Assembly: GCA_027035825.1 (NCBI GenBank)
Contig: JALVTX010000098.1
Coordinates: 1-9,062, forward strand
Reading direction: 5' to 3'
Length of the DNA: 9,062 nt
Source: Mariprofundaceae bacterium
Lineage (GTDB): Bacteria; Pseudomonadota; Zetaproteobacteria; Mariprofundales; Mariprofundaceae
Positions within the stretch are counted from its first letter, which is position 1. Each line of letters begins with the position of its first letter. Under the pieces are notes generated by a model. It had not been told where the DNA came from. It ran no database searches and was given only the letters and a program-made list of their open reading frames with translations. The position numbers and the translations under genes are program-made. Shown one piece after another: positions 6,939 through 9,062 of this stretch.

Positions 6939-7139
6939 TCACTCCCGGAACAGCCAGAAAATAATGGACAGAATCAGGCTGATGAGAATGGATGTGGTAA
7001 TGGGGAAATAGAAGCGGAAATTCTCGCGCTCGATGGCGATGTCGCCCGGCAGGTGGAACAGTGGCAGGCGCGACAGCCACGGCCAGGCCAGCCCCGCCAG
7101 CACCAGCGCGATGCCGAGGATGACGAGCCCGCGCCCCAT
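6939..7139 (-). CDS. DUF2905 family small membrane protein
   Basis: A 66-residue protein matching the DUF2905 pattern. An N-terminal membrane helix (about 4-20) is followed by the conserved loop LPGDIAIERENFRFYFPI (about 30-48) and a second helix (about 49-64) ending in WLFRE. Both ends probably face the same side of the membrane. Function is unknown for the family. Its ATG directly abuts the mscS stop (TAA then ATG, no gap), with AAGGA inside the end of mscS seven bases upstream. The stop is four bases before rnhA. This packing implies translation coupled to the channel gene. Confidence 0.9.
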   Translation of the reverse strand: MGRGLVILGIALVLAGLAWPWLSRLPLFHLPGDIAIERENFRFYFPITTSILISLILSIIFWLFRE

Positions 7140-8345
7140 TTACGATTCCTTGCCGCCGCCGGGGGCCCTGGCGCGCGGCGTTTTCGCTGTCTTCCGGGAC
7201 GTGTTCCCGCCCGGCTTGCGGCTGGCGGATTGGCTTGTGGATTGGGACGCGGACGGGGCGGCGGGTTCCTGGCGCAGGTGGACGGTGCGGGTGGGGAACG
7301 CGAACTCCAGCCCCAGCTCGTCCAGCAGGCGCATGATCTGCATGTTCACCTCCTGCCGCACTTGCAGGTATTCGGCCCAGTGCGTGGTCTTGGTGAAATA
7401 GTAGCGGAAGATGGACAGCGACGAGTCCTCGAACTCGTCGAACTTGACCAGGAAGAAGTCCTGATCCACGCCGATGTGCTGCTTGAGGATGCGCTCGATG
7501 CCGGCCACGGCCTGCTCCATCTGTTCCGGCGTGGCGTCGTAGGTGACGCCGATGCGCATCTTCACGCGACGCTTGGGCCGCGCGTCGATGTTGTCCACCA
7601 CCATGTTGGCCATCGTCGAGTTGGGCACGTTGACCAGCGTCTTCTCGAAGGTGCGGATGCGCGTGGAGCGGAAGCCGATTTCCTCGACCACGCCCTCGAA
7701 TTCGCCGGTCTTGATCCAGTCGCCCACGGTGAAGGGCCGATCCACGAGAATCATGATGGAGCCGAAGACGTTGGCGATGGTGTCCTTGGCGGCCATGGCC
7801 ACGGCGATGCCGCCGATGCCCAGCGAGGCCAGAAGGCCGGAGATGGAATAGCCGAGGTTCTGCGCCACCACCAGCACGGCGGTGATGACGAGGAAGATTT
7901 TCAGCGTCTTGGAGATGAACGGCACCATCTGGTCGTCCAGCGGCGTGTCGGTGCGCGCGGCGCGGGCCGTGAAGTGCGCGGAAAGGCCGTCAATCAGTCG
8001 CCAGAGGAACCAGACGCCGATTACCAGCGTGGCGATGCGGACGCCCTGATCAAAGATGTCCAGGATTGGGAAACGCGCGCGCGGCGGGTTCAGCGCATGG
8101 ACGGCGGCGAGGATGACCAGCGTGTAGAGCAGCCAGCCGGCCGGCTTCTCGGCTGCCTCCAGGAGCAGGTTGTCCAGGCGCGTTTCGGTCTTGTCGGCCA
8201 GCTCCTGCGCCAGCACGTGGAAGATGCGCAGCAGCCAGCGCCGGGCGATGACGGCCACGAAGAGGATGAGCAGGGCCGCCAGCCAGCGCGCCAGCGGGAT
8301 GCCCAGCCAGTGCCATGTCTGGATGTGCTGCCACAGCGTGTCCAT
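7140..8345 (-). CDS. MscS-family mechanosensitive ion channel
   Basis: A 401-residue inner-membrane channel of the small-conductance mechanosensitive family, which opens under membrane tension during osmotic downshock. Predicted helices lie at about 17-35, 71-86, 104-122 and 145-162, plus the Gly/Ala-rich pore helix at about 168-190 containing GIGGIAVAMAAKDTIANV. The MscS beta domain follows (about 195-265, with DRPFTVGDWI and GFRSTRIRTFEKTLVNVPNS), then the C-terminal alpha/beta domain to about 358. The last 40 residues are a Ser/Arg/Lys/Pro-rich, probably disordered tail not usual in short MscS proteins. With five helices it is larger than E. coli MscS and closer to YbdG/YnaI-like members. 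I chose ATG 8345 because AAGGAGG lies five bases upstream; the in-frame ATG at 8381 overlaps the predicted -10 box. Confidence 0.93.
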   Translation of the reverse strand: MDTLWQHIQTWHWLGIPLARWLAALLILFVAVIARRWLLRIFHVLAQELADKTETRLDNLLLEAAEKPAGWLLYTLVILAAVHALNPPRARFPILDIFDQGVRIATLVIGVWFLWRLIDGLSAHFTARAARTDTPLDDQMVPFISKTLKIFLVITAVLVVAQNLGYSISGLLASLGIGGIAVAMAAKDTIANVFGSIMILVDRPFTVGDWIKTGEFEGVVEEIGFRSTRIRTFEKTLVNVPNSTMANMVVDNIDARPKRRVKMRIGVTYDATPEQMEQAVAGIERILKQHIGVDQDFFLVKFDEFEDSSLSIFRYYFTKTTHWAEYLQVRQEVNMQIMRLLDELGLEFAFPTRTVHLRQEPAAPSASQSTSQSASRKPGGNTSRKTAKTPRARAPGGGKES

Positions 8346-8350
8346 GCCGG

Positions 8351-8357
8351 CCTCCTT
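8351..8357 (-). promoter_or_regulatory. Strong Shine-Dalgarno deciding the mscS start
   Basis: AAGGAGG on the minus strand lies five bases before ATG 8345. It favours this start over the upstream in-frame ATG at 8381, which has no purine-rich site. Confidence 0.8.
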
Positions 8358-8379
8358 GCATGCGGAATGCTTTCCGACC

Positions 8380-8408
8380 ATTGTTGCGATGAATGGCGCG
8401 GCTGTCTA
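8380..8408 (-). promoter_or_regulatory. Probable sigma70 promoter for the mscS-DUF2905-rnhA unit
   Basis: On the minus strand TAGACA (5/6 to TTGACA) is followed after exactly 17 bases by AACAAT (4/6 to TATAAT). The RNA would start near 8373, leaving about 28 bases of leader that contain the AAGGAGG site. This is the only well-spaced promoter-like pair I noticed in the intergenic regions, and it lies where the divergent gene pair needs one. Confidence 0.5.
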
Positions 8409-8419
8409 GTCTGGCAGGG

Positions 8420-8734
8420 ATGGACGCGGAGACGGTGAGGCGCGACCCCGCCCTGCGGGCGCTGGTGGAGGACGAGGCGGCGATGCGCGGCCTGATCGGC
8501 CGCAAGGTGCGCTATCTCGACGAGGCGTACGAAATCACGGATATTTTGTTTGACGAGGACACGCTGATTCTCTCCGCCGACGACAGCACCGAGATGCAGG
8601 AGGACAGCTACGGCCGCGCACACCGCGTCGTGCCCAAGGTGCGGAACCTGCGTTTCCGCGATGCCGACCATGAGCCCACCACCATCTGGGATGACGTATC
8701 CTTCCTGGACGGGCCGCTACTGGAGTCTTCCTAG
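8420..8734 (+). CDS. Small acidic protein of unknown function
   Basis: I do not recognise this gene. From ATG 8420 it encodes 104 residues with no signal peptide or membrane helix. It is acidic, with about 25 Asp/Glu against 13 Arg/Lys. The middle (GRKVRYLDEAYEITDILFDEDTLILSADD) reads as alternating beta strands, and a Tyr/Arg-rich stretch QEDSYGRAHRVVPKVRNLRF follows. The tail is EPTTIWDDVSFLDGPLLESS. The pattern suggests a small beta-rich domain, perhaps protein- or nucleic-acid-binding, but that is a guess. Start choice is unsure: ATG 8393 adds nine residues but overlaps the mscS promoter, ATG 8420 has GGCAGGG directly abutting it, and ATG 8483 has GGAGG eleven bases upstream. It is divergent from mscS and its end overlaps the convergent gene by 18 bases. 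Codon usage looks like its neighbours. Confidence 0.7.
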   Translation: MDAETVRRDPALRALVEDEAAMRGLIGRKVRYLDEAYEITDILFDEDTLILSADDSTEMQEDSYGRAHRVVPKVRNLRFRDADHEPTTIWDDVSFLDGPLLESS

Positions 8735-9062
8735 CAGGGTTTTCCGCCCATCGCGCCAGATGAGCCAGGCCTGATTGCCTTCCAGCCGCAAACGGAATGG
8801 CCAGCGCCGCGCATCCCGCGCGATGCCGAAGCGCAGGTCGCCGGCCGCGGTGACGCCGTTTTGCTGGTTCAGAACCACCGGAAAGCGCGCAAACCAGAGG
8901 TAGAAGTCGAGCCCCGCGGGCGCGGAAGCGTCCGCTCCTAGCCGGGTGAAGCGTTGCCAGTGCAGGTCATCGGCCGGCCGGGCCGGGATGAAGCGGGCGC
9001 GAAACCGCGCCGGGAACAGCGCGCCGGCATCGGGCCAGCCCGGCGCGAGGTCGAGCATCGCG
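8717..9062 (-). CDS. C-terminal part of probable YdjM/DUF457-type membrane-bound metal-dependent hydrolase (partial)
   Basis: The reading frame is open to the window edge, so this is the 3' part of a longer gene. About 114 residues are visible. They have no membrane helix and carry DFYLWFARFPVV, GDLRFGIARDARRWPFRLRLEGN and a final WLIWRDGRKTLLGRL. The WFARFP...DLRF...PF-R-L pattern resembles the soluble C-terminal region of DUF457/YdjM-like inner-membrane hydrolases, whose multi-helix part with the metal-binding His residues would lie beyond the edge. This is recognition by pattern only, without the diagnostic N-terminal half. The ATG at 9058 is internal and not a likely true start. The gene converges with the small acidic-protein gene, sharing 18 bases at the stops. 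Confidence 0.6.
   Translation of the reverse strand, partial: AMLDLAPGWPDAGALFPARFRARFIPARPADDLHWQRFTRLGADASAPAGLDFYLWFARFPVVLNQQNGVTAAGDLRFGIARDARRWPFRLRLEGNQAWLIWRDGRKTLLGRLQ

Noticed and set aside
6729..8438. Long plus-strand open frame opposite rnhA, DUF2905 and mscS (569 codons)
   Set aside because: It spans three well-recognised minus-strand genes and reads as His/Asp/Gln-rich shadow sequence with no recognisable motif.

Overview
The window is a dense, very GC-rich (about two-thirds G+C by eye) stretch of bacterial chromosome. It fits a Gammaproteobacterium, or a close betaproteobacterial relative. The evidence is a CtpA tail directly followed by a YibQ-type divergent polysaccharide deacetylase (the envC-ctpA-yibQ neighbourhood), a DUF484 protein next to xerC (the dapF-DUF484-xerC neighbourhood), and typical rnhA and DUF2905 genes. 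I see no tRNA, rRNA, insertion sequence, CRISPR array or phage gene. No stretch over 300 bases lacks a gene.

Left block, plus strand (1-3152): the end of a CtpA-like S41 protease, a membrane-anchored YibQ-like deacetylase, a DUF484-GGDEF diguanylate cyclase and xerC. They are packed with gaps of 2-6 bases or a 23-base overlap, so they look like one transcription unit. The unit joins cell-envelope functions, c-di-GMP synthesis and chromosome-dimer resolution. Two normally separate conserved clusters appear fused end to end here, and the DUF484 protein carries a complete GGDEF domain.

Middle and right block, minus strand (8345 down to 3242): an MscS-type mechanosensitive channel, a 66-residue DUF2905 membrane protein, RNase HI, then after a 115-base gap a secreted PhnD-like substrate-binding protein and a hybrid histidine kinase. 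The first three genes are tightly coupled (TAA-ATG junction, then a 4-base gap) behind a plausible sigma70 promoter at 8380-8408. The binding protein and kinase overlap by one base (TGATG). They look like a two-component sensory pair in which a solute-binding protein without any transporter genes presents a ligand to the kinase. The 115-base gap holds a direct repeat (CTGTCAAC twice, 14-base period) and two short dyads, so this pair may be separately controlled.

Right edge: a small acidic protein of unknown function (plus) reads divergently from mscS. It converges, with an 18-base overlap, on the C-terminal part of a probable YdjM/DUF457-type membrane hydrolase (minus) that runs off the window.

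The best candidates for something less described are the DUF484-GGDEF fusion in the xerC operon and the transporter-less PhnD-like protein plus hybrid kinase pair. The rest is ordinary core chromosome.
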